Assembly: GCA_016713585.1 (NCBI GenBank)
Contig: JADJOV010000020.1
Location: 1-26,155 of the forward strand
DNA length: 26,155 nt
Source of the DNA: Bdellovibrionales bacterium
Lineage (GTDB): Bacteria; Bdellovibrionota; Bdellovibrionia; Bdellovibrionales; Bdellovibrionaceae
Reading direction: 5' to 3'
In this document: in pieces, positions 1 to 9,504 of the stretch
How the letters are laid out: every line of letters begins with the position of its first letter
Numbering within the stretch: position 1 is the stretch's first letter
The notes under the pieces: generated by a model
Databases searched by the model: none
Told to the model about the DNA's origin: nothing
What the model saw: the letters and a program-made list of their open reading frames with translations, nothing else
Translations under genes and position numbers: made by a program

Positions 1-1
1 T

Positions 2-1360
2 GATTCCAACGTTAGAGGACCCCAACCCTTCATTTGTTCAACAGCTACCGGTTATTCAAAACGTCCAACACCCAAACGAAATAAAAAAGACTACGTGCGA
101 AGATATGCCGGCTTCACTACAGGTAAAATCACCGACGAAGCCCGTGTCCAGGCCACATTCGAGGAATACATTATTTGGACTCAAGAAATCTCAAATTTAC
201 TTTCTAGCAGTGGCACGCCAACAAGCGTCTTAAAACGTTATGCCTCGGAGTCTCCGACGCCGACCGATGCACCCCAAAAACATTCTGCTCGACATAGATG
301 ACGAGACCATAGCTCGATATGCGACAACCGGGTATGGGGGACTAAAAACGGATCTCCCAATAATTATCGGTGACGAATGTCAATCAGTCAAAGCCGGAGA
401 TTTTTTCTACTAGTAAATGACATCAAGTGTTCGGTGGAAATAGAATTTAGATCTTCACGCTATTACCTCTCTTCCTCCGATTTGGACAATATTTGTATGA
501 ATAGTGATTCCTCTTTTGATTCTGAGAGCTTGACTGCGTTTTTAAACAGAACCCAATCGTTCAGAATTATTCCTAGAACGGCAGGTTACTGCTATTCTCA
601 TGGTCAATTCTATCGCCCCGGAGTAAATTTTGGTTCTGAACTCAGTGAAAACGTAGAGCATCTTCTCAGCTGTCTTGTACCTATTTCCGAAGCTCAAAAA
701 AATGTACTCTGAAAAAGGGAAGAAGTGCCCTCCAAAGGGGCTTACTTGGGATCGTAATTCTCTATTTTACTTAATCGACAAAAAAGAGGGCGCGGGACCG
801 ATATGGAACAAAATTTCGGTTCTCCTGATTTAATGATATGCGACGACATGAATACCGAAAGCGCCGATTTCTTTTTTGCCGATAGGAACAAAAAGAAAGT
901 TGTTTTTATTCATGCGAAGGCTTTGCCTGAAGGTAAGGGCGGAAAGATTTCAGCTAAAAAAATGCAAGAAGTTATATCTCAGGCAGGAAAAAATTTAAGG
1001 TATCTTTCAAAATTTGGAAATGAAGCTCCAAAACATATTAATCGATGGGGTGTCGAAGCATGGTCGGCAAAAGACGTTACTGGTACAGTGAAAAATAGAA
1101 TTAGAATCCCAAGTAACAAGAATGATCAACCAACTGCACAAGTTGCCTGGCAGCAAGTTCGGACAATACTGAAGCATCCTGAATCCAGTCCAGAAGTTTG
1201 GTTGGTTGTCGGCAACACTCTTTGCAAACAAGCCTTTCTAGATGATCTCAAAAATAATTCTCCAAAACTGAAACCATTCAGCTGACCTACCTGTTATTGG
1301 AGCTAGTTTCAGCAATCTCAACAGTTGGGGGGAAAGTTAAGGGTCTACTGTAGTCCTTAG
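2..1360 (+). CDS. C-terminal part of a large defence-type protein with a nuclease-like module, frameshifted
   Basis: The frame is open from the left edge, so the N-terminus lies outside the window. The reading path runs in one frame to about 280, a second to about 400, a third to about 715, and further shifts near 800 and 1275; it ends with YCSP and a TAG at 1358-1360. The reconstructed protein is about 450 residues. Its second half has an acidic stretch (DLMICDD, then ESADFFFAD) followed by VVFIHAKA. This resembles the C-terminal module I associate with helicase-type defence proteins and could be a degenerate PD-(D/E)XK nuclease fold, with the lysine of HAK in the catalytic position. No helicase motif lies inside the window, so the helicase link is inference. 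The gene converges on the nuclease gene at 1464-2400 with a gap of about 100 bases. The frame breaks look like indels, because the protein is coherent across them. Confidence 0.5.
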
Positions 1361-1463
1361 GTAAAAGTCCAAAGGTAACCGGTTTATACGAAAGTCAGTT
1401 CAGCCTTCTTAGACAACTCTGTAGTGGCAGAGGTTTTGATTCTTGACGCGGCAAAAACTACTT

Positions 1464-2400
1464 CTATGCGGCCTTAACACGAATCGAGGAAATTCCGCTT
1501 GCTTGCCATTTCCCACTTCTAAAATCTGGCCTTGACCTCAAATTGCCAAGCACGTTCGATTCGCTCGTCATATTTGCGGCATTCCAAATCTTCTGTTCGA
1601 TTTTTCCATCATCAAAGATCACTTCAATAGTAGCAACTTTTGAGCTCAAAAGTTGAGCTTTAAACTCACCTGCGTCTTGCGGGATCAGTTCTATCTTCAA
1701 AATCTCATTTCTTGAGATGATATTTTCGGATTTGTTCGCTGGCCTGTCACTGATTTTCGAATCAACCCCATTAAATAGGTTAAGCAACTGAAATCCCCTC
1801 AAGAAAAGCTCGGAGGTATCCGCAACATCGCCGGCAGCGCCAAGCGTTGGCGCCAGCACTTCGCTAAAAAACTTGCCGTTTATCAATAAGCTGTATTCAA
1901 ATGCTTCCAAGTTCAAATTGAAAAACTTGGAAAGAAGCGCCGACCCTTCGTTCAGAGCTTCTGATGTCGATGGTCCAACAATTGGGGACGCAAATACCAA
2001 ATGAGCTGGTGTTTTCGGGAAGTATGACTGCCACCATTGCTGATCTGACCATTTTCTTTAGCACTTTTGCTAAAGAATTGGAATTTCCGCGATAGTTCAG
2101 GCCAGCCTCGTGAAAGGCAACATCAACTGCAAAGACCTTTTCAATTTTTCCTAGGCTATCAGATTTTATTCCAAGAACATCTATTTCTGCCTGACACAGA
2201 AGTTGGGATGCCAATTTAGTTCCCCCAAAGATTTCATATCCAAGCTTAGAACTAAAATGTGCGTTGGCTTTATCCATTAATTTTTGTTGGTCTCTAATCA
2301 CCCAAGTGGAGGAGGGTTTCCAATTGAGCTCGGCTAACTGACAACCTTGAACGTGACGGAGCCAAGAACGCATTAAACTTTCACCCATTTCGATTTTCAT
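1464..2400 (-). CDS. PD-(D/E)XK-like nuclease family protein, one frameshift
   Basis: The start is the ATG at 2398-2400, because GGAGG lies five bases upstream; an in-frame ATG at 2466 has no such site. The first 130 residues include a conserved-looking LRHVQGCQ and LNWKPS, then QAEIDVLGI followed by VFAVDVAFHEAGLNY and VLKKMVRSA. The E-x-D and the following D-V-A strand pattern suits a PD-(D/E)XK-like core, and the FHEAGLNY block is one I recognise from uncharacterised bacterial nuclease-like proteins. A frameshift near 2005-2015 leads into the second half, which ends in SSIRVKAA. The full length is about 310 residues. It is the last gene of the minus-strand series that starts with the SNF2 helicase, but about 350 bases separate it from the ATPase, so joint transcription is not certain. 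The nuclease assignment rests on pattern only. Confidence 0.6.
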
Positions 2401-2746
2401 TAAACCTCCGATTTTTTCAGACTCACCATTCTTATTCGGGAAATTTACAGGATACATGAGGATCACCTATTTCCAATAGTTTGTCCTTCCTAATAAAACG
2501 GACTCCAAAAATGCTAAACGCTGGTGTATAGGTTCCATCAAATGGAGTTCCACGGGAACAAACAAAAGACAAAGCCTAGGAAGAGGCAGTTTCAAGCCCA
2601 GAAATTTAAAACCTCGCCGATAGAACATGTCGCTGACGAAGATGCTGACCCAAGGGCAGAGTTTTAATTTACCATACGGATGATTGCGATATATTTCTAT
2701 CGATATGTTAACTCATTCGGGTGTACACGGAATCTGCCTGTATCAG
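2401..2746. other. Spacer between ATPase and nuclease genes
   Basis: About 350 bases lie between the end of the ATPase gene and the nuclease start. The only features I can support are the ribosome binding site of the nuclease gene (GGAGG on the minus strand, within 2403-2412) and the low-confidence open frame listed separately. No terminator hairpin with a T-run was seen, so read-through from the helicase/ATPase genes into the nuclease gene is possible. Confidence 0.4.
2467..2628 (-). CDS. Possible small hypothetical protein between ATPase and nuclease genes
   Basis: A minus-strand frame is open from about 2721 down to the TAG at 2467-2469. The first ATG in it is at 2626-2628 and gives 53 residues, beginning MFYRRGFKFLGLKLPLPR and ending LLGRTNYWK. 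Residue composition is protein-like and it fills the space between two co-directional genes. There is no clear ribosome binding site and I recognise no family. Given the indels elsewhere, the true start may lie upstream in another frame. It could equally be chance coding in a spacer. Confidence 0.25.
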   Translation of the reverse strand: MFYRRGFKFLGLKLPLPRLCLLFVPVELHLMEPIHQRLAFLESVLLGRTNYWK

Positions 2747-4123
2747 TTAATATTTCGAGCCACCAATTTGCGTAGAACCGTAAAAATTAACTTCAACTAC
2801 AATTACCTCTTTGCCTTTGTAACGAACAGATAGTTTACCCAGCTCTCGAGCCGTCATTGTCAATAGCAATTGCTTGTCAAGCGCTTGCAATTTCTCATTA
2901 AGTTGGACACCCTACTTGCACGTCTACTTACAACCTCTGGCTGATCTTCGTCACGCTCAGAGGATCGCAGACCCACTCCACCATTACTTTTCTGAGTAGC
3001 ATGGGCCTCTTGCGTCTTGTGCCACTTCAGTTTAAATGGCGAAACACGGCGATAACTAGCGCTGTCAATTATCTCGACCCACCACTCGTCGCACGATCCA
3101 TGAATTGAAATATCGCTCGCGACTACGGCCCGACCATCGCAATATAGATCGTAAGTGTTTAGGGCTTTGACCGACATTGACTTGATAAAATCTGGAGTTA
3201 CCGGCGTCCCTTTTAAAATCGGTTCTGTTGGGAAATCATGGAATTCGTTTTTGTCATTAAAATTTGGGAGCCTGATAACCAGTCTCAATCTTGATTCAAC
3301 AGAGTATCCTTCATACTCTCTTACAACCGTTAATGCAGTTGAATGTGGTATCCGCCCCTTTGATACTCCGGAGACCCACATCTCAGGATATTGTCCGCTA
3401 TAACGCAACTGTAGCCTCTGCTTTAATCTTGCCTCGATGAAGCCAAGATCGCTACCCAACACCACAACCCTGGACCACGCTCTGTTTGCATCAAACCCAC
3501 AATCAGGCAATGCTCTTTTCATCCACGAATCGACATCAGTCCAGAACTTTTCAGAATCATCAAACTCCAAGAGAAGAAGGCTGGATGACGGTCGATTTAT
3601 CGCCGGCAGCCAGTGAAAATGTTCCCTTAAAGTAGAACCTAGTCCCTCTGTAATTTCCTCCCGTGAACTATCTGGAGCCGAATGTCCCATTGCCCACATG
3701 GTGGTCTCTGGCATAGACTGTAAAAGAAGTGAAACTGCATCTTTCAGTGCCTCAGCCTGATCAAGGACAATTGCGCCAACTTCTGATTTCAGCCAAGAAT
3801 TTAGCCCCTGTAAAAATTCAGGATCAAAAAAATCCGACCAATCGACTGCACCCCACCCACTGCGGCGAGTAATTTTAGCGATTAACTCACAATATGTTAT
3901 TATTGTTGTAGCCCAACAAATTGCCATTTGTAATCTTATCCAAGGCGAAGCTGGTCTGATGTCGCGCCAATCGATTCGCACACAAAAATACTTTCAGTTT
4001 ACCGTCTACAGGCGTTGCAGTTAGCCAACTGATGAGCTTAGAGGTTTTGCCACCACCACGAGGCCCAAATAAGACCACTGGCAACTCGCTACCTTCAGGT
4101 GATTTCAAATGTAAACTCCGCAA
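2747..4123 (-). CDS. P-loop ATPase of a helicase-associated cassette, frameshifted
   Basis: The N-terminus carries a clear Walker A motif, GPRGGGKT at about residues 20-27, in the context LPVVLFG-PRGGGKT-SKLISWL. A candidate Walker B is GAIVLDQAE, after the frameshift near 3890-3915. The bulk of the protein is in one frame from about 3900 to 2930. A second shift near 2910 gives a C-terminus containing LNEKLQALDKQ and ending IGGSKY, with TAA at 2747-2749; without it the frame ends at 2860. The full length is about 450 residues. The first possible start is a TTG at 4121-4123 that overlaps the end of the coiled-coil gene by 27 bases. An alternative is that the two are one protein joined by an indel: the join would read EFTFEI then SPEGSELP. 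I do not recognise the family beyond AAA/STAND-like P-loop NTPases; the substrate is unknown. Confidence 0.6.
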
Positions 4124-4914
4124 TCGAGTCTGCTATCACTTCCATTTTCATACCTTTTGATACTTTTAGTGAGTGAGCTTTTTCCTGTATTCTCGCCTCT
4201 CTAACTGCAGATATCAATTTTTCGTCGACCTCCAGCTGTTTATCCTTTAATTTCTGAAGATCTGACTGAAGAACCATTTGCTGGTCCAAAGGTAGATTCA
4301 AGAATTTAGCCCTGAGATTATTTATTTGTTGCTGAATCTCGTCGCGTTCGACTCTGGCCTCCCGCTCTAAATCGCTCCTATATGCCTCGTATTTCGCTTC
4401 TTCTTCAAAAAAGATAGACTGGCTACGTGCCCCATGTTCAGCTTTTATCGTAGAGATCCGTTGATTAAGAAAGTCTATGGGTTCTTCAAATGGCAGTGAT
4501 TGAATAACCGAAAGTGGTGCACCACCAAGGTTTAACAATTTATCACACAAATTGGAATTTAGTAGTATTCGATTGCCGCCTGCAAATATCACTCCGTATG
4601 CGCAATACTCGCTTTGTTCGTCAACACCAATAGACTTAATTTGTTTTAGCCAAATTTTGCCTGTATCACCGCGTTTTAACGTTTGACCGTCAATGCCAAA
4701 TCCCGCCGCGAATATTTTAATCTGGGGTAAAACTTGTAATTCACTCTCAATACGCAAACCAACTGGTGTTTCGGATGTAGCAACTCGTAACTTTTTTGAC
4801 AACTTTTCTCAAAAGTATAATTACCCGCTAGGTCATCAGCCCCTGAGTGTTTTCAATTTTCAACAGTCCGTTACCTTCACTAAACCGAATATTGTTCGCT
4901 TCAAGCCACTGCAT
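4095..4914 (-). CDS. Coiled-coil protein upstream of (or fused to) the P-loop ATPase, frameshifted
   Basis: A clean 235-residue frame runs from 4802 to the TGA at 4095-4097. The frame before it, starting ATG at 4912-4914 (MQWLEANNIRFSEGNGLL), joins through one or two shifts near 4805-4850 and probably supplies the true N-terminus, beginning about 55 bases after the SNF2 stop. The first half looks like small beta domains (RGDTGKIWLKQI, CAYGVIFAGGNRILL). Residues of about 120-215 of the long frame are rich in E, K, Q and R with a heptad character (YRSDLEREARVERDEIQQQ, LQSDLQKLKDKQLEVDEKL), indicating a coiled coil. It sits between the SNF2 helicase and the ATPase on the same strand, so it is probably a subunit or the N-terminal region of the ATPase. 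No known family was recognised. Confidence 0.55.
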
Positions 4915-4968
4915 GACGACACCCTAAGCCGAGCTTGATTTGTTGATATCTCTCTCAAAACTTGATCG

Positions 4969-7085
4969 TTAGTGTTCTTGAGTTTTTCTTACATCGTCAT
5001 TGAACTGAACATTTAATGACTCCCATGCCTTAGCCATCCGATCATCAATCTGCGTTTTGTTCCGCCTCAAGACTTCATTAAACGATCTTTCAATTTCTGC
5101 AGGGCTTCGCGCACTTAAATATATTTCAGCCATATCCTTTTCAAAATTTGCGCCTGACGCAATGGCGCCAATAACCTGATCACTAACACCGAATGCACTT
5201 TCAAAAATTTCAAATTTGCTTTGTAACAAATCTAATATTCGTTCTTCGGCAGGATTCTTTGAATTAACAAAGTTGACGACAATTACATCCAGCATCTGAC
5301 CATAACGGTGACACCGGCCTATTCTCTGCTCAATTCTTTGCGGGTTCCATGGTAAATCAAAGTTAATAACCAAGTTGCAAAACTGAAGGTTTAAACCTTC
5401 CGCACCAGCCTCTGTTGTGAGGAAAATTTTTGCCGAATTTCTAAACTGTTCGACCTTTTGCCTACGTTCATCAGCACTACCCGAATCACCATTGAAAATA
5501 ACGACATCTTTGTCTGGCGAAAAACCGGCCTCTTTAAGTTGCGAAAGCACAAAATCCTGAGTTGTTCGAAATTCAGTGAATATTACTGCCTTTTCAGGCC
5601 AGCCTTCCCTTGCGGCCTTACCAAATTGCAAACGGACCGTATCAATTAATTTACTAGACTTGGATGTATGCCCGATCTTCGAGACTGTTTCAAGAAAGCC
5701 AAAGACCAATTTGGCCTCTCGAGCAAGCTCTGATCCATTGAAACCAATAGACTCAGGAATACTGCCAACTGTTGCGTCCTCCCCGCCTTCGTCCTCGGTA
5801 CATTCGCCTAGTCGTTCGGTTTCGATTCGATTTATCCATGCTGGTGGATTCTCCTGCAGGACCTTCTGCGCAGTGGCGAAAGTGAAAGATGGTGAGTCAC
5901 CAAAAATGTCGCCTTGAAGATTTTCAAGCTCCGCCTTTGAAATCATGCCCGCGTCTCTAATTGAGATCAAGTGAGCCCATGTTTGATTGAACAAGTTCTC
6001 ATCTACCCGTAAGACCATCACCATTAAAAGTCTTCTTGTAAGGCCAAGAATTGTATTCTTAAGAGCGTTTGGTGAGCTTGCCAGTAGTTTTAGATATAAT
6101 AATTTTAACAAAGTAGAGTCTGCCGCGGCAAGACTTACACCACCGCGACGCAAAAAATTCCTCAAAATCTATTCTGAACTTATCTTCATATTCACTCGGC
6201 TCAAATCTCGCCGTTATTGTAGTTCTTCGCTTATAGTTGATGTACTCACTGACATTACTTCTTAAGTTGCGATGAAGCGCTTGACTGATCCTCTGACGCA
6301 ATTCTGCCATTCTGTTAGGATCAGAGTCGAAGGTTGCCGAATTGAACGTCGCCTTGAAACTGTCAGCTGTACCCAAGAGGCGCTCGTCAACAAAGCTAAC
6401 TAAACCAAAAAGCTCCATCAAATTATTCTGCATTGGGGTAGCGGTTAATAGTATTTTTCGATGTGGAGCAAGCGCCTTACGAATTGCCTTAGCTCGCTTA
6501 GCCTCTTTAGCACCAGAGCGCCAAACGTTAGCCAATTTGTGAGCCTCATCAATAACAACACAATCCCATGTAATCAGCTCAACAAAATGAGGGCAGCGCG
6601 ATCAAGTGTTCATTAGTAATTACAACGTGGCCTTCTCTTGCAAGGGGTTAAAACCCGGCTCTCTTTTTTTAAAGTCAGAAGTGTCTATTATCGAACTAGT
6701 AATTTGAAATAAATTTAACAATTCATCTTGCCATTGGTGACGTAACGACTTGGGCGCTATAATCAATATTCGCTTCTTGTTCTCTGACCAAAGCTGTGAC
6801 AAAATTAGGCCCGCCTCAATTGTCTTACCTAATCCCACCTCGTCAGCAAGTATAACTCCACCGCTCATTGGATTGCGAAATGCAAATATAGCCGCCTCAA
6901 CTTGATGTGGATTAAGGTCAACCTTGGCCTCAAGAACAGATTGTTCGACCGAGCGGACATCCCATTTCGCGTGTTTAGCCTGCAAAGTCTTCAAAATCCA
7001 AAGCATTTGATTTGTAGTTAGATGCTCCTGATTATGGATATCTATCAATTTCGCGGATGAAAAGTCAGACAAAGACCGCCCCCAT
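4969..7085 (-). CDS. SNF2-family DNA helicase/translocase, frameshifted
   Basis: The reconstructed protein is about 700 residues with a full set of superfamily 2 motifs: LNPHQVEAA (Q-like region), Walker A DEVGLGKT at about residues 80-87, VVIDEAHKLAN (DEAH box), LLTATPMQN (motif III), VIFTEFRTTQDF, FLTTEAGAEGLNLQ (motif V) and QRIEQRIGRCHRYGQ (motif VI). The C-terminal extension (LDLLQSKFEIFESAFGVSD, then ANFEKDMAEIY) is of a type I associate with bacterial SNF2 proteins in restriction or defence loci. Shifts are needed between about 6540 and 6650 and at the A6 run 6152-6157. A literal start is TTG at 7070-7072. An ATG at 7083-7085 reaches the same frame if the C5 run at 7079-7083 has lost or gained a base. 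The gene heads the minus-strand series of coiled-coil protein, ATPase and nuclease. It lacks the sequence look of DISARM DrmD. Confidence 0.85.
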
Positions 7086-7633
7086 TAATATCTTAAAAAA
7101 TATTTTCTCATATATTGATAGTTACCTGATATTTACTCGGCAAAACCTGGCATAACTTCAATTCATTGAGATTGGCTCAAACTAATCTAGCTGGCCGAAG
7201 GGCCAGATAAAAAGCGGTTTATGTGAGAAAACAAATTTTGTGGGGCGAATTCATTTTTTCGGGTTGAGTATCCCTCGAAGTCGTTAGGCAAAGGTCGATT
7301 TCGGATCTATCTTGTGCGCCTTCGAAGTATACGTTAAAGACTCTTCATTATGAATAATTGGATTACTAAATCCCTAAAATACAATCCCACTCTGCAGCGT
7401 TAGGAGCAGTGCGAGCCCTCGCTTCGTACGGGTTTTAACTCGAGCATAATCGCAGGTATCACAAAGAAAGCAAACACGGGTGTCTATACCTAACCCTTCC
7501 CTTACATAAGGCGATCGATAATAGCAAAATGCATTTCACGCCACCTGCAAGCATGACAATCGTGAGCATCAGTACCACCCAATTTAGCTATCGCTTGGAG
7601 GATTTGAGAGAGAAAACCGAGAGCTCCGATAGT
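7086..7633. other. Long spacer without a supported gene
   Basis: No complete gene can be supported here. The stretch nearest the SNF2 start is AT-rich and must hold that gene's promoter, but I cannot place boxes with confidence. Farther right, two minus-strand frames look slightly protein-like: one from about 7633 down to 7502 (containing GGTDAHDCHACRWRE) and one from about 7515 down to 7369 (containing VCFLCDTCDYARVK). They are cysteine-rich but have no start or ribosome binding site of their own. They might be a broken continuation of the zinc-ribbon gene at 7634-7860, or chance. Confidence 0.35.
7191..7206. other. Short perfect hairpin
   Basis: CTGGCC and GGCCAG form a six-base-pair stem around a four-base loop. 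On the minus strand the loop region reads CTTC/TTCG-like, which is usually stable in RNA. It lies about 105 bases upstream of the SNF2 start. There is no T-run on either side, so an intrinsic terminator is not supported; an operator or leader structure is possible. Confidence 0.3.
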
Positions 7634-7860
7634 TCACTTGGCAATAACCCTAAATTTAGACTCACAATCTTCACAAGTTCCTATGATTTTATCTGCGCCG
7701 ATATTCGCAGCAAGCCAGCCCAAACATCCAAATACCATCGAGGCTAGGTATCCGTTGTCGAGGTTGGCCCCTCGACGTTGTAATCGCAAATTGTCTTAAT
7801 GGCAGTTTGGGCAATCGGTCACAAGTCCTAGGGGGCCAAAACGCAAACGGCTGTTTCCAT
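7634..7860 (-). CDS. Small zinc-ribbon protein, frameshifted
   Basis: This gene is split over three frames. An ATG at 7858-7860 lies eight bases after the stop of the preceding membrane-protein gene. Reading METAVCVLAP, then through a shift at the G5 run 7831-7835, gives LGLVTDCPNCH; a further shift near 7795 gives TICDYNVEGPTSTTDT. A shift near 7745 leads to a segment with a hydrophobic stretch (FGCLGWLAANIGA) and TCEDCESKFRVIAK before the TGA at 7634-7636. The two CxxC pairs (CPNC, CEDC), about 45 residues apart, are what a zinc ribbon needs. Position suggests it is the third gene of the minus-strand lipoprotein operon. The family is unknown and the exact frame path is uncertain. Confidence 0.35.
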
Positions 7861-7868
7861 TGGCTGGT

Positions 7869-8494
7869 CTACCCTTCCCAAATATCCTTAAGGTTGCTCT
7901 CAATCTTCCTGAATTCCTCAATGGATAATTCTGCACGGAAGATTGAGAAGAGGCCAGTTGTCACAATGGTCCCGAGATCCTCAAGATATCGAGCCCCCTG
8001 CTGCTCTCTCGAGTCAGTTGCGAGCTCTACCACATAACCTGCTGAAAACTTTTGAACTCCAACAAGTGAATTTGACAGTCATCAAATTCAAATTGAATCC
8101 TAAAGTCTCGATCGAAACTCAAAATCCGTGGCTTTATTTTTTTCCAATGATTCTCCGATACCATTTGCTGCCGGCGTACCCACTCTAGTCTTGAAATTAG
8201 AAAGGAAACTTTCTCCTCTGAACTTAGATCCTCTGGGGAATAGATATTAGAATCTGATCCCCGAATTGTCCGCTTGAATTTGTTTCTGGATCTCATCCAA
8301 AACCAGCAAATCACAAATCCAAGAATTGTCCCAATTCCGAAGAAGCCCCAGGCCGGAAAGTCGCTTGCTTCATCGACTAAGCCAACCCAGACCTTGGGGA
8401 CCCCCGAGGCGTTAGGCTGAAGGGAATCTTTTGTATAGCCCCGCCAGCTCTGCGCAAAAATTAGCATCATGAGTAGTACAATAATTTTCGACAT
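7869..8494 (-). CDS. Exported or membrane-anchored protein of unknown function, frameshifted
   Basis: The chosen start is the ATG at 8492-8494 (MSKIIVLLMMLIFAQSW), a typical signal peptide, preceded by a GGGGGTT stretch; an upstream in-frame ATG at 8506 would only add MGVR. After a short periplasmic stretch there is one strong membrane segment, FFGIGTILGFVICWFWM, followed by basic residues RSRNKFKR, so the rest should be cytoplasmic. The literal frame ends at 8027. A shift near 8040 continues the protein with SAGYVVELATDSREQQ and LSIEEFRKIESNLKDIWEG to the TAG at 7869-7871, giving about 205 residues. It starts 27 bases after the LPP20-like lipoprotein gene and is probably in its operon. No family was recognised. 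Confidence 0.55.
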
Positions 8495-8521
8495 TCTAAC
8501 CCCCATTCAGAAGCGCCTACC

Positions 8522-9268
8522 CTATTCTTCTTTCTGATCCGCAATGTCTGTCTTTTGGACTCGCTCTAACTTTTCTGGCTTCTCTGTTCGCTCGGGTGCT
8601 CTCTGCCTTGGTGGGCCGAGATTCAGAAGCTCCTGGTTTTCGAGTTTCAATGCTCTTTTGCGCGTCATCTTTGAAAAAATTCTGCTGCCGCTTTCGCATG
8701 GCCACTGCAACATCCTCACTCACCGACGCCATCTGTTTAAGAACAGAGTTCTTTAGCTTGTTGTAGTCGGTCTTTGCCATCAAGGCCTGGACATAGCAAT
8801 CGACCCGTTCGACATCGGCGACAACATATCTCTCAAAAAATTTGCTCTCGCATCCTGAGGCCCCTTCACTGTGCCTTCGATATTGGTACGAATCGACTTG
8901 GTCACAAGAGGATCAAGGCCCTCTGAGATTCCCTCACTTCCCAGGTTGAGTTCGCCCTTGATGTCTTGGCTCAACTCCGAGAGAAGACTCTCTTTCAACT
9001 CGAGTTTCGCCAGGTCATAACAACCATTGACCCGCTGATTGGCACCCACCGTATATGTCGACTTGAAGAACATGCTATCCCCCTGGTCCCAGGCGACTTG
9101 GCCTGAGGTCACCCAGGCTGGAAGCTCACCACCTCGGGCGGAGTTGTCCAGTACAAAACGCCCTGGCCTCAAACTGTTATGAGGAGCACTTCCACAACCT
9201 GCGAGACCAAGTACACAAGTAACTAGAAAGACCTGCTTGGTAAATATCGTCATGCTCTCTGCCTTCAT
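8522..9268 (-). CDS. LPP20-like lipoprotein, frameshifted
   Basis: The N-terminus is a lipoprotein signal (VFLVTCVLGLAGCGSA), with LAGC as lipobox. The mature part begins with a GELPAWV segment, then CYDLAKLELKESLLSEL, the helix with repeated alanine/leucine spacing seen in LPP20-family proteins. At the A6 run 8835-8840 the literal frame leaves this fold; one added base continues with NFFERYVVADVERVDCYVQA and LMAKTDYNKLKNS, a typical end of this family. A further shift near 8675 gives a charged tail (ALKLENQELL ... DIADQKEE) stopping at 8522-8524; unshifted, the tail is different and stops at 8517. The start could be MKAESM at 9268 or MTIF at 9253. The protein would sit in the outer membrane or on its periplasmic face; no enzymatic role is suggested. 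It is divergent from the PEGA gene. Confidence 0.65.
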
Positions 9269-9504
9269 TTCCGTCTCCCTACTAAAAAATCTTTTTCATT
9301 TTCGTTCCTCCTGTTAGTTGATTCAGCTTCCCATACGGTGATGTCAAATCAGGTCAATCCCACCTTGAAACAAAACTCATGCAATTCGACCTGAGTCCAA
9401 TGAGGTGCAATGACCTCAGACGTCAGTTGGTCCGTGTAACGTAGATATATGGAACGAAATGAATTGCCAGTCATGTTGACTGACTGGACTGAGAGGATGA
9501 AAAG
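9269..9504. promoter_or_regulatory. Divergent promoter region between lipoprotein and PEGA genes
   Basis: This 236-base spacer separates two outward-facing envelope genes and must contain both promoters. A palindrome CAGTCA-TGT-TGACTG occupies 9468-9482, next to a second ACTG repeat, just upstream of the plus-strand ribosome binding site (GAGAGGA, 9491-9497). A TAGATATAT stretch near 9442-9450 could serve as a -10 element for the plus strand. These assignments are by eye only. Confidence 0.35.

Noticed and set aside
5576..5917. Plus-strand frame opposite the SNF2 gene
   Set aside because: It is the complement of well-conserved helicase sequence and has no family-like content.
4969..7085. Assignment of the SNF2 gene to DISARM as DrmD
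   Set aside because: The ATP-site context (ILADEVGLGKTIEAGL) and C-terminal extension match another bacterial SNF2 group, and no DrmMI, DrmA or DrmC gene is adjacent.
7360..7500. A tRNA or similar RNA gene in the spacer
   Set aside because: Short stems such as GCGAGCCCTCGC exist, but no T-loop sequence or acceptor pairing could be found.
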